NCBI RefSeq assembly: GCF_027594425.1
Contig: NZ_CP115159.1
Location: 1,105,001-1,169,000, forward strand
DNA: 64,000 nt
Direction of reading: 5' to 3'
Source of the DNA: Zunongwangia sp. HGR-M22
GTDB taxonomy: Bacteria; Bacteroidota; Bacteroidia; Flavobacteriales; Flavobacteriaceae
Made by a program: the position numbers and the translations under genes. Every line of letters starts with the position of its first letter. The first letter of the stretch is position 1. The notes under the pieces were generated by a model. That model searched no databases and was not told the DNA's origin. It saw nothing but the letters and a program-made list of their open reading frames with translations. Shown here piece after piece: positions 1 through 7,913 of this stretch.

Positions 1-27
1 CCTTTTTTGAATAATTTTTAAGTAATA

Positions 28-411
28 TTATTTGTGCTCCTGGTGTAACCAATCTGAAACTAAATGCTCAAAATGATGAATTTCTTTTCGAAGTAAATCT
101 AAAAATTCGGTTTCTTTAATACCGGTAATCTCAATACTGCGGCAATTAGATTTAATTCTTTTTGCCGCATTTTTTATTCGTTCTATACGTTTTTTCTTTA
201 CCTCAATAGTTCGCGCCGTTATTACTCCGGCTATACCTGGTGCTAGCTGTAGCGATTCTGTAACTAATCTTCCTGCATAGTTATGAGCCGGAATTGAAGA
301 AATTTCCATTTCCAGAACGTGACTATTGTTAGAAAAATAGGAAGAAACTGCACTTGATAATTTAAAAATTTCAAGCGCTTTTTGATAAACGGGCAGCTGG
401 TAAGCATTCAT
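28..411 (-). CDS. Four-helix-bundle-like small protein
   Basis: A 127-residue, soluble, mostly helical protein. The start (YQLPVYQKALEIFKLS) resembles the opening helix of the four-helix-bundle proteins related to those encoded in 23S rRNA intervening sequences, where VYQKA-like openings are common. A basic stretch (KKKRIERIKNAAKRIKS) lies near residue 72. There is no signal peptide and no catalytic motif. It stands alone, divergent from the downstream Lrp gene. The family match is by resemblance only and the function is unknown. Confidence 0.55.
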   Translation of the reverse strand: MNAYQLPVYQKALEIFKLSSAVSSYFSNNSHVLEMEISSIPAHNYAGRLVTESLQLAPGIAGVITARTIEVKKKRIERIKNAAKRIKSNCRSIEITGIKETEFLDLLRKEIHHFEHLVSDWLHQEHK

Positions 412-504
412 AATTCGGGAATTTCTACTATAAAATTACCGAGAATTCGACTAATCTATATTTGAATATTAAAGCCAAATTTATAATTTACCTTATATTT
501 TAAA

Positions 505-512
505 TATATTTG
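505..512 (+). promoter_or_regulatory. -7 promoter box for the Lrp gene
   Basis: TATATTTG fits the Bacteroidota -7 consensus TAnnTTTG and ends 17 bases before the Lrp start codon. No clear TTG -33 element is seen at the usual distance, so this is a partial match. Confidence 0.45.
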
Positions 513-529
513 CTTAAAATGCTTTAAAT

Positions 530-979
530 ATGAATGTAGATAAATTGAATTGGGCTATTCTCGATTTACTTCAGCAGAACGCTAGATATTCGTTTTCTGA
601 AATTGGTAGAAAAGTAGGTTTAAGCTCGCCCGCAGTAGCCGAGCGTGTTAAGAAAATGGAAGATGCCGGCGTGATCAAAGGTTATAAAACCGAAGTTTCT
701 TACCAAAAAACAGGACATCATTTAAAAGCGATTATTACGTTGCGTGCTTTTATGGGTAGACTAAAACCTTTTTTAGAAAAAGTAACCGAGTTTAAAGAAG
801 TAATTAATTGCTACCGAATTACAGGTAATGAGAATATTATAATGGAAGTAATATTCCTGGATCAGGGGCATTTAGAAGTTTTTATCGATAAGCTAATCAC
901 TTACGGAGAGACCAAAACCCATATTATTTTATCTAATGTGATTGAACACGCACCAGTAAGAAACCGGAATATTACTTAA
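530..979 (+). CDS. Lrp/AsnC family transcriptional regulator
   Basis: A 149-residue DNA-binding regulator of the feast/famine family. Residues 1-60 form the AsnC-type winged helix-turn-helix (LNWAILDLLQQNARYSFSEI, then GLSSPAVAERVKKMEDAGVI), followed by the RAM ligand-binding and oligomerisation domain at about residues 65-145. Members sense amino acids and control their metabolism or export. The ligand cannot be read from the sequence. Its 3' end overlaps the convergent methyltransferase gene by 8 bases. Confidence 0.9.
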   Translation: MNVDKLNWAILDLLQQNARYSFSEIGRKVGLSSPAVAERVKKMEDAGVIKGYKTEVSYQKTGHHLKAIITLRAFMGRLKPFLEKVTEFKEVINCYRITGNENIIMEVIFLDQGHLEVFIDKLITYGETKTHIILSNVIEHAPVRNRNIT

Positions 980-1865
980 TTCCGCTTACAAGATACATTA
1001 AAGAACCTCCGGCAGCATGATATTGCTCTCTTTGCACGGCTCCCATAATGTGATCTGATCTAGTGTCGTATTTTTCCTGATATTCAAAATAAAAAGGCAT
1101 ATATTCTTCTCCGGCAGCATTAAAATAATCGATGTCTTTTCGAGTGTTAGATTTCCAGGCGCTGCCCTGCATCCATTGTTTTAGCGTAGCAATTTGCTCT
1201 TTATTATCATAAGGTGGATACATCGCTATTGCTTTGTCTGATAAACGTACCTGAATATCCTTCATGGTTTCCATAGCAAACCAACCGGGCAACAAATCTC
1301 CCAAAGAGTTATCTCCTTCTCCCAGTTTCTTCTTTCCTTTTTCGATAATCAGTCGGTATTTTATATGATCTAAAGTTTCATCGATACTGTCGTTTTGCGA
1401 AATGGAGTTTTTAGTAAGCGTTTGTACGATATTATTTGGCTCTACGCAAAGTAGTAATCCATTTGGCTTTAGTACACGACTCATTTCGCTTAAAGCCTTT
1501 TTTGGATTTTTAAGATGAATCAAAACGGTTTGGCAGGTTACCAGATCAAAAGTTTCATCGTCAAAAGGAATGTCCTCGGCATCTCCTTTCTTCAAACTAA
1601 AATCAATTTGAGATATACTGAAGTAATGTTCTAATTCCATATTACTTTTAAACCAGTTCTCATCATTATCTATGGCAGTAATTTTTGCTTCTGCGGCTAA
1701 ATAAGGAGCTAATGTTTTAGTCCAATGACCCTGTCCGCATCCAACATCCAACATATTAGAATAGTTATTTAATTCTAATCGTTTTGCCGTAAGATCAAGA
1801 AAGCTTTTGTTCCACCAAAAATCGCGATATGATCCAAAATAATTATGAGAGTGTCCTTGTTGCAA
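972..1865 (-). CDS. Class I SAM-dependent methyltransferase
   Basis: A 297-residue cytosolic methyltransferase. Motif I is seen as MLDVGCGQGHWTKTL near residue 38, followed by an acidic residue at the end of beta 2 (AIDNDENW) and a PFDDETFDLVTCQTVLIHL motif IV/post-I region, the usual order for the Methyltransf_11/25 fold. The C-terminal ~120 residues are an extension that may set the substrate. The substrate is not recognisable. It is convergent with the Lrp regulator, whose last 8 bases it shares. Confidence 0.8.
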   Translation of the reverse strand: MQQGHSHNYFGSYRDFWWNKSFLDLTAKRLELNNYSNMLDVGCGQGHWTKTLAPYLAAEAKITAIDNDENWFKSNMELEHYFSISQIDFSLKKGDAEDIPFDDETFDLVTCQTVLIHLKNPKKALSEMSRVLKPNGLLLCVEPNNIVQTLTKNSISQNDSIDETLDHIKYRLIIEKGKKKLGEGDNSLGDLLPGWFAMETMKDIQVRLSDKAIAMYPPYDNKEQIATLKQWMQGSAWKSNTRKDIDYFNAAGEEYMPFYFEYQEKYDTRSDHIMGAVQREQYHAAGGSLMYLVSGIK

Positions 1866-2029
1866 TATGATAATTTTAGTCTTGCAAATATACTTTAGAG
1901 TTCAGTTTCTCACAAAGCCGAATTTAGCATTTTAATGTCTTTAATTTTGCAATGTTAAATTATTGTGTAGCATTAGTTAAATTTAGGCGAATTGAATTTT
2001 TTTTAATAAAATGTTTATCATTCTGGTTG

Positions 2030-2037
2030 TATCTTTG
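2030..2037 (+). promoter_or_regulatory. -7 promoter box
   Basis: TATCTTTG matches TAnnTTTG and ends 18 bases before the start of the small membrane-protein gene. I find no TTG at the -33 position. Confidence 0.45.
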
Positions 2038-2055
2038 AACAAATAAAAAATTGTT

Positions 2056-2253
2056 ATGAAAAAGTATACAGTGTTGTTTTTAGTTCTTGCCATTACTACT
2101 GGATTAGTAGGTTTTACAGGACTACGATTTACGGGGATTGAAGTTATACGTGTTGTTTGCTTAATTACTGCCGACCTTTTCGTAATTTCTTTGCTTTCAG
2201 AAATGTTTTTCCCCAATAAGAAATTAAAACTTCAACGAGTTAAAAAGAGATAA
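2056..2253 (+). CDS. Small membrane protein, DUF1328/YtjA-like
   Basis: A 65-residue protein with two hydrophobic segments (about residues 3-22 and 27-50) and a basic tail (KKLKLQRVKKR). The first segment, FLVLAITTGLVGFTGL, follows the pattern of the DUF1328/YtjA small inner-membrane family, in which a small hydrophobic segment ending in GxxGF precedes a second one. It is preceded by a promoter box and followed at once by a strong terminator, so it is a single-gene unit. No molecular function is known for the family. Confidence 0.6.
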   Translation: MKKYTVLFLVLAITTGLVGFTGLRFTGIEVIRVVCLITADLFVISLLSEMFFPNKKLKLQRVKKR

Positions 2254-2278
2254 AATACAATAGTTTTAAAGAGAATTT

Positions 2279-2308
2279 AGGCTTTCACTTTAGTGAAAGC
2301 TTTTTTTA
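2279..2308 (+). terminator. Rho-independent terminator
   Basis: GCTTTCAC pairs with GTGAAAGC around a TTTA loop and is followed by seven T. It ends the small membrane-protein transcript. Confidence 0.9.
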
Positions 2309-2357
2309 TGCATTAAATTTAAAACATACTATATTTACTAGAATTAAATATGCACCT

Positions 2358-3821
2358 ATGTATTTTAGAAAAACCATATTAGTTTTTTTTAGCTTCTTTT
2401 TTTCTGCGGTGATGAGTGCGCAGGAGATTAGACTGAAAAAAGGAGATGTTACCGATAATATAAAATTAAATGATTCTATAGAAGAAACCTATGCTGTTTA
2501 CCTTCCACAGAATTATGATGCTAAAAATCCACCTGCGGTAATTTTTATTTTAGATCCAGATGGAGATGGTAAGCAATCTATTCAATTATTTCGAAAAACA
2601 GCTGAAGAGCAATCTTACGTGATCGCTTCAAGTAATAGAAAGATCGATGCTGCTTCCGTAGAAAATAATATAAAGCAGGTGCTTGAATTTATGAATGGAT
2701 TTTTTAGGACTGTACCGGTAGATCCTAATTCTTTATATGTAGCAGGTTTTAATGAAGCCGGCCAGATTGCTTCGGCTTTGCCTTTGGTAAATGAAAGAGT
2801 TACTGGAGTTTTAGCGATTAACAATGCCTGGATCAATCCAGAATTTGCTGAAAATAGAAAAATACCATATACTTTTTCAGCAATTGTTGGAACTAAAGAT
2901 TACACCCGCTATGCTATAGAAGATATTATTGATTTTTTGGATGATGAAAATTTCCCTTCAGAAATTAATTATTTTGAAGACGGTCCTGAAAGCTGGCCAG
3001 ATACCAATACGATTTATAATGCTGTTGCAAGTTTTACACTGAATGCCATTAAAGAAGGAAAACGCCAAAAAGACACTACTTTGGTAAATAGCATTTTTGA
3101 AAATGAAGTTGCTGCGATTGAAGCTTTGCGCAGAGAACGTTCTTATTATACCGCATGGCTACAGCTTAAAAAAGCAGAAGATAAATTTGATGACTACGAT
3201 CGTTTTGATGATCAATTAAAAGAATTAAAGAAAAGTATTAGGAAAAATAAAGCATTTAAGCAGCAGCGCCGAAATTGGTATACTTTAAAAGAAGAAGAGA
3301 TGCTGCAACGTGACGATTACACCTATTTTTTAGAGACTGACGTATTTACCGCAAATTTTGAAAATATAGGTTGGTGGGCATCTCAGTTGGATAATCTTAA
3401 AGAAGGAAAGTCTAATAATGATTTATTAGAACGGAATAAAGCTTTTCGACTAGAAGGTTACTTAAAAGCGATCGTCAGTAATGCCTATAAAGATTTAATT
3501 TCTTCTAAAGCTAGTTTAGATCTAAAAATTTACATTTCGATATTAGCGACAATTGTTGAAAAGGAAAATCCTGAAGGTTATTTAAGTATTATAAAGTTAG
3601 CAGGGCACGATGGCGATTATCAAACTGCCATTTTATATCTGGAAGATTTATTAAAAACAGGCTACGATGATTATCAAAAGCTTTATGAACTTGAAGGAAT
3701 TCTTGATCTTCAGATGAGTAATGAGTTTAATCAGCTTATTGAAAAATATGGTGGAACTGCGAAGTATCTTGTTTTTGATACAGAAGATCAGTCGGAAGAA
3801 AATTCAACGGAGCAAAATTAA
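2358..3821 (+). CDS. Secreted alpha/beta-hydrolase-like protein
   Basis: A 487-residue exported protein. Residues 1-21 are a signal peptide ending in MSAQ. Residues about 40-215 look like an esterase/feruloyl-esterase type alpha/beta-hydrolase: YAVYLPQNYD, then VIFILDPDGDGKQS, then SLYVAGFNEAGQIAS at the place of the nucleophile elbow. The normal GxSxG serine is Asn here, so hydrolysis is doubtful. The remaining ~270 residues are helical and may be repeat-like. It is followed 6 bases later by the DUF1684 gene, so the two are probably co-transcribed. The substrate is unknown. Confidence 0.65.
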   Translation: MYFRKTILVFFSFFFSAVMSAQEIRLKKGDVTDNIKLNDSIEETYAVYLPQNYDAKNPPAVIFILDPDGDGKQSIQLFRKTAEEQSYVIASSNRKIDAASVENNIKQVLEFMNGFFRTVPVDPNSLYVAGFNEAGQIASALPLVNERVTGVLAINNAWINPEFAENRKIPYTFSAIVGTKDYTRYAIEDIIDFLDDENFPSEINYFEDGPESWPDTNTIYNAVASFTLNAIKEGKRQKDTTLVNSIFENEVAAIEALRRERSYYTAWLQLKKAEDKFDDYDRFDDQLKELKKSIRKNKAFKQQRRNWYTLKEEEMLQRDDYTYFLETDVFTANFENIGWWASQLDNLKEGKSNNDLLERNKAFRLEGYLKAIVSNAYKDLISSKASLDLKIYISILATIVEKENPEGYLSIIKLAGHDGDYQTAILYLEDLLKTGYDDYQKLYELEGILDLQMSNEFNQLIEKYGGTAKYLVFDTEDQSEENSTEQN

Positions 3822-3827
3822 TATTCG

Positions 3828-4439
3828 ATGAAAAAGCTGGTATTAATTTTTATTTTATTCGGCACTATTTTTTCTAGTTTCAGCCAAGAAAAAAATGAAG
3901 ATCCTGTTGATAAGATAAAAGAATTTCAGGAACAATTAAATGAAGAATACCTTAACCCTAAAGAGTCGCCTTTATCTGAAGAAGAGCGTTTAACGTTCAA
4001 AGGACATAGGTTTTATGAAGTCGATACCTCATTTATAGTTGAAGCAGCGTTTGTAAGAACAGCTCTTGAGTCTCCTTTCAGAATGCAAACATCATCTGAT
4101 CGTCGACCAATGTATGTAAAGTATGCCGATTTATATTTTACACTGAAGGGTAAAGAATTAAAACTAGCTGTTTACCAAAGTCAAACTTTAAAGGAAGACC
4201 CTAAATATTTTGATTATCTATTTTTGCCTTTTACTGATGATACCAACGGAAAGGGTTCTTATGCTGGAGGAAGGTATATAGACTTAAAAATCCCTAAAGA
4301 AGGAACTAAAAAAATAATATTAGATTTTAATAAAGCTTATAATCCATACTGCGCTTACAGCGGAGGATATTCCTGTCCTGTTCCTCCTGCTGAGAATCAT
4401 CTTGATTTGAAGATCTCAGCAGGAGTAAAGGCTTATTAA
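3828..4439 (+). CDS. Secreted DUF1684 family protein
   Basis: A 203-residue protein with a signal peptide (residues 1-19, ending SSFSQ) and a DUF1684 domain over about residues 55-198. Family landmarks seen are the early SFKGH/LTFKGH-type segment, YVKYADLYFTLKGKELKLAVY, FLPFTDDTNGKGSYAGGRYIDL and the C-terminal NPYCAYSGGYSCPVPPAENH segment rich in Cys, Tyr and Pro. The function of DUF1684 is not established. It is the second gene after the hydrolase-like protein. Confidence 0.8.
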   Translation: MKKLVLIFILFGTIFSSFSQEKNEDPVDKIKEFQEQLNEEYLNPKESPLSEEERLTFKGHRFYEVDTSFIVEAAFVRTALESPFRMQTSSDRRPMYVKYADLYFTLKGKELKLAVYQSQTLKEDPKYFDYLFLPFTDDTNGKGSYAGGRYIDLKIPKEGTKKIILDFNKAYNPYCAYSGGYSCPVPPAENHLDLKISAGVKAY

Positions 4440-4504
4440 GCAATGACAGGGTGCACATTAATATGCATTAGTAAATTGGTTAGTTAATTGTTAATTTTTG
4501 ATCG

Positions 4505-5617
4505 TTAGAATGAATAAATCGCTGCAATTAAAAAAGATGATAAATTATCCTGTGGCATAAGATCAGAATCTACAAATGGTTCAGCACCATCTACGCTATC
4601 TAATCTTAATTCAGGTTTTACAATTAAATTTCCGTAAGTATAGCTTCCAGTTAAAGTGAATGCAGTCGTAGTTGCATCTTCTGCGTAAACCACTCCGCCA
4701 TCTTCTAATTCATTAAAATATTCAGCTCTAAGCCCCAGTCCAAAATTCTCTGTAAGGGAAATCTGTGGATAAATTGCGGCGCCTGCAAAACCTGCACCGT
4801 CTGTTGTTTGGTAAGAACCATTAAAACCTAAATAGAATGTATCACTCAAGTCCCAACCTGTAGTAAGATCTATTTGAAACAATGCATCATCAGCCATTGT
4901 TTGTTCTCCGTAAATTAAATTAAGGTAGGCGCTACCGGCATCGTTCGAATAACCTAACTGACCTCCAAAAGAATATTTTCCTATTGGATTATATTCTGTA
5001 TAATCTGTTGGATTCATCACTGCTAACATAGCACTCCAATTTTCATCTATGGTGAAATCTGCTTTTAAACCAGTATGAGAAAACGGCCCATAAGAGAATA
5101 AATAAGAGGTTGAATAGTTGAAGTTAGCTGCGGGAGAAATTACTTCGTAACCAAGAAAGGTATTAAAGTTACCCAAAGTTAATCTAACATTATCACTTAC
5201 ATTGTAGTACATATATAATTGGTTGATAATGTTCGAAGATCTATAAAAATCTCCTGCTTGTGGAGAATTAAATACCGCATCGGCTCCTCTTGGGCCATAA
5301 ACAAGATCGGCTACAAAACCCACTTTTTCTCCCTCATAACCAATAATAACGTTGGCCATACCTAAAGCAAATCCTGGTAAATTTGCGAAAGAAGAACCCG
5401 GTGCGGTACCAAGAAATTCTTCACCAGCATCATTTACATCTTCTTTATTAAGGCCATTAAAGTTAGCTCGGTAATAAGCATCTACAGTACCTGAAATACT
5501 GATTTTTGATAAAAAACTTTCCTCTTCTTCTTCCTGAGCCTGTACATCTACATTTAGTACGGCTACCATTGATAATACTAGAAAAAGTCGGATATTTGCA
5601 AAATTGAATTTTGACAT
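4505..5617 (-). CDS. Outer-membrane beta-barrel porin, BBP2/OmpL-like
   Basis: A 370-residue outer-membrane porin-like protein. I place the start at 5617 because the protein from there has a clean signal peptide (MSKFNFANIRLFLVLSMVAV, ending DVQAQ). The open frame extends upstream but without sense. Alternating hydrophobic strands and aromatic girdle residues run to a terminal AAIYSF, the usual C-terminal strand of an outer-membrane barrel. The opening SGTVDAYYRANF and LGMANVIIGYEG are typical of the BBP2 family. As third gene after P-II and Amt it may admit ammonium or small nitrogen compounds across the outer membrane. That role is inferred from position. Confidence 0.8.
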   Translation of the reverse strand: MSKFNFANIRLFLVLSMVAVLNVDVQAQEEEEESFLSKISISGTVDAYYRANFNGLNKEDVNDAGEEFLGTAPGSSFANLPGFALGMANVIIGYEGEKVGFVADLVYGPRGADAVFNSPQAGDFYRSSNIINQLYMYYNVSDNVRLTLGNFNTFLGYEVISPAANFNYSTSYLFSYGPFSHTGLKADFTIDENWSAMLAVMNPTDYTEYNPIGKYSFGGQLGYSNDAGSAYLNLIYGEQTMADDALFQIDLTTGWDLSDTFYLGFNGSYQTTDGAGFAGAAIYPQISLTENFGLGLRAEYFNELEDGGVVYAEDATTTAFTLTGSYTYGNLIVKPELRLDSVDGAEPFVDSDLMPQDNLSSFLIAAIYSF

Positions 5618-5685
5618 GTTTACATGAATTAGTTTGTTCGACAAAAAATGAATTAATAGTAAGCAGAAAGAAAAATTCTTAAAAC

Positions 5686-5716
5686 GGGAGCACTCCGCCA
5701 AGTGCTCCTTTTTTAT
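5686..5716. terminator. Hairpin between amt and the porin gene
   Basis: GGAGCACT pairs with AGTGCTCC around CCGCCA, followed on the plus strand by seven T. The genes here are read on the minus strand, where the hairpin is followed only by CGTTTT, so it may act as a weak attenuator or a processing site rather than a full terminator. Confidence 0.5.
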
Positions 5717-5779
5717 TTTTCAGTCTGTAAAAGTAAACGTGTGTTTGTTATGTTATAAAAGTGGAATTAAATAGATACT

Positions 5780-6994
5780 TTATTTATCTCTTCCAAATTC
5801 TGGGTAAGAATCTATACCGTGTTCGTGGATGTCTAATCCATCAAGCTCTTCTTTTTCAGTAACTCTTAGTCCCATAACAGCTTTAAGAATAGAAAGTAAG
5901 ATAAAGGTTGTTATCATTGCCCAGGCACCGATAGATACTACACCAATGGCCTGTACACCAAGTTGTGCAAATCCTCCACCGTAAAGCAGTCCGCCATCAG
6001 TAGCAAAAACCCCTACCAATAATGTACCAACAGCACCAACAACCCCATGTACAGAGATTGCTCCCACAGGATCATCTATTTTAAGTACTTTATCAATAAA
6101 TTCGATAGAGAATACTACAACAATACCAGAGATAATTCCTATAATAAATGCACCCATAGGGTCTACAGCTGCACATCCTGCGGTGATGCCTACAAGACCG
6201 GCTAAAGCACCGTTTAGAGTCATAGAAATGTCGGCTTTGCCATATCTAATCCAAGTTAAAAATAAAGCAACTACAGCTCCGGCTGCAGCTGCAAGATTTG
6301 TGGTGATTACGATACCAGCCACATTATATGCACTATCTCCAGAAATCGCAAGTTCAGAACCTGGATTGAATCCAAACCAACCTAACCATAAGATAAATAC
6401 CCCAAGTGCACCATATAGCATATTGTGACCTGGTAGCGCATTTGATTTTCCATCGGTATATTTACCAATACGTGGCCCTACTAAAGCAGCAGCTACCAAA
6501 GCAGCCCAGCCACCTACAGAATGTACAACGGTAGAACCTGCAAAGTCTATAAATCCAAGACCAGTTAGCCAACCATCCCCTTGCCATACCCAATGTCCTG
6601 AAATAGGATAGATAATAGTTGTTAGTAATAAGGAGAAAATTAAGTACGTAGAGAATTTTGTTCTTTCTGCAATAGCACCAGAAACGATTGTTGCGGCTGT
6701 TGCGCAAAAAACAGTCTGGAAGAATAAATTGTGCATATCGTCACGCACGTTATAGAACAAACTAGGTGTTCCTATAAAGCTGCCAATTGAATCTCCATAC
6801 ATAATGGTGTATCCAATAGCCCAAAAGGCTAAAGATCCTACAGAAAGATCCATAAGGTTTTTCATGATGATGTTAGAGGTGTTCTTTGCTCGCGTGAATC
6901 CAGCTTCTACTAGGGTAAAACCTGCCTGCATAAAGAAAACAAGTATTCCACAAATTACAATCCACATTAAATCTAATACAGCATCTGTTTCCAT
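5780..6994 (-). CDS. amt: Ammonium transporter Amt
   Basis: A 404-residue polytopic inner-membrane protein of the Amt/Rh family with about 11 membrane segments. It conducts ammonium/ammonia. Visible landmarks are the first helix FFMQAGFTLVEAGFTR, the conserved FAGSTVVHSVGGWAALVAA segment carrying the first pore histidine, LGWFGFNPGS, and SVHGVVGAVGTLLVG carrying the second pore histidine. The C-terminal tail ends in GLDIHEHGIDSYPEF, the P-II-contacting tail typical of the family. It lies 33 bases downstream of the P-II gene, so P-II probably gates it. Confidence 0.97.
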   Translation of the reverse strand: METDAVLDLMWIVICGILVFFMQAGFTLVEAGFTRAKNTSNIIMKNLMDLSVGSLAFWAIGYTIMYGDSIGSFIGTPSLFYNVRDDMHNLFFQTVFCATAATIVSGAIAERTKFSTYLIFSLLLTTIIYPISGHWVWQGDGWLTGLGFIDFAGSTVVHSVGGWAALVAAALVGPRIGKYTDGKSNALPGHNMLYGALGVFILWLGWFGFNPGSELAISGDSAYNVAGIVITTNLAAAAGAVVALFLTWIRYGKADISMTLNGALAGLVGITAGCAAVDPMGAFIIGIISGIVVVFSIEFIDKVLKIDDPVGAISVHGVVGAVGTLLVGVFATDGGLLYGGGFAQLGVQAIGVVSIGAWAMITTFILLSILKAVMGLRVTEKEELDGLDIHEHGIDSYPEFGRDK

Positions 6995-7027
6995 AATAAT
7001 TTCGTTATTTCTTTGTTAGTTTGTTAA

Positions 7028-7366
7028 TTATTTAAGGGAGTCGGTTCCTTTTTCTTTCGTACGTATACGGTAAGCTTCGTCGATTGTAGATACGAAAATT
7101 TTACCATCGCCAACAGAACCGGTATAAGCAGATTCTAAAATGGCATTTACAGTTTTGTCCAGGAATTCATCCGAAACGATAATGGACAATTTTCTTCTTT
7201 GTATATCAGCGGTGCTGTAAGAAACCCCTCGATATACATGTCCTTGTTTTTCGTTTCCGACCCCTGTTACATCCCAGTACGTAAAAAAGACAACCTCAGA
7301 GCTGTGCAAGGCTTTTTTTACTTCGTCAAATTTTGACTTTCTGATAATAGCTTCAATTTTCTTCAT
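7028..7366 (-). CDS. glnB: Nitrogen regulatory protein P-II
   Basis: A 112-residue trimeric signal protein that binds 2-oxoglutarate and ATP/ADP and controls Amt. MKKIEAIIRKSKFDEVKKAL, the T-loop GHVYRGVSY at about residues 42-50, and the C-terminal TGSVGDGKIFV and YRIRT motifs match GlnB/GlnK. Tyr50 aligns with the uridylylated Tyr51 of Escherichia coli; the stretch before it is one residue shorter. Whether it is modified is unknown, and many Bacteroidota lack GlnD. It is first in the run glnB-amt-porin. GlnB and GlnK types cannot be told apart here; the link to amt favours a GlnK-like role. Confidence 0.95.
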   Translation of the reverse strand: MKKIEAIIRKSKFDEVKKALHSSEVVFFTYWDVTGVGNEKQGHVYRGVSYSTADIQRRKLSIIVSDEFLDKTVNAILESAYTGSVGDGKIFVSTIDEAYRIRTKEKGTDSLK

Positions 7367-7428
7367 AAGAATTTCAGGTTTAGTGATTTAAAAGTATTAA
7401 AAATTCTTAAATAAAGTTAAATAAATAG

Positions 7429-7488
7429 GGGGTAAGCTTAAATTAATGTGAATATGAGAATATAACCCCATTCATTTTATGGGGTAAG
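7429..7488. promoter_or_regulatory. Possible operator upstream of glnB
   Basis: Two direct GGGGTAAG copies start 52 bases apart (7429 and 7481). The second forms a hairpin/palindrome with ACCCCAT at 7464-7470 (ACCCCAT N7 ATGGGGT). It lies between crcB and glnB, so it may be an operator for the ammonium operon or a weak crcB terminator (no good T-run). Confidence 0.35.
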
Positions 7489-7538
7489 TAATTAAAAAGT
7501 CAAATTTGAAGTTTTCAGTAGAAAGTTAATAATGGCTA

Positions 7539-7913
7539 TTAGCTAATTTTTGAAAGAAATAGGCCAAAAAATGTTGAAGAAATTCCAATAATTAGTGTTG
7601 CAAGCACATAAATCGCAAAATTATAATAGTCGCCGGATCTTAAAAGTGCTTGATTTTCAAAAGAAAAGGTAGAGAAAGTGGTAAATCCACCACAAAAGCC
7701 AGTGGCCAGAATTAAGTTTGTAGTGCTGTTAAGTGTATTGTTTTTTATAGCAATGCCCAGAAATAATCCAATTAAAAAACTACCTAGAATATTTACGGCA
7801 AATGTTCCCCAGGGCAAGACAGTTCCGTTACTGTTCAGTGCTTTGCTAATTAGGTAACGGCAAACACTACCTAAGCCACCTCCTAAAAATACCAGCAACG
7901 CACTTTTAATCAT
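7539..7913 (-). CDS. crcB: Fluoride channel CrcB/FluC
   Basis: A 124-residue inner-membrane protein with four membrane segments, which as a dual-topology dimer exports fluoride. Family motifs are GGGLGSVCRYLIS near residue 11, WGTFAVNILGSFLIG near residue 40 and GFCGGFTTFSTFSFE near residue 73, which carries the Phe-box and polar track. Length is normal. Its start overlaps the end of the upstream SRPBCC/GyrI gene by 8 bases, so the two are translated from one message. I see no fluoride riboswitch next to it. Confidence 0.95.
   Translation of the reverse strand: MIKSALLVFLGGGLGSVCRYLISKALNSNGTVLPWGTFAVNILGSFLIGLFLGIAIKNNTLNSTTNLILATGFCGGFTTFSTFSFENQALLRSGDYYNFAIYVLATLIIGISSTFFGLFLSKIS

Noticed and set aside
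4505-5701. Longer open frame of the porin gene starting at 5701
   Set aside because: The extra N-terminus lacks a signal peptide at its start and overlaps the hairpin; the start at 5617 gives a clean signal peptide.
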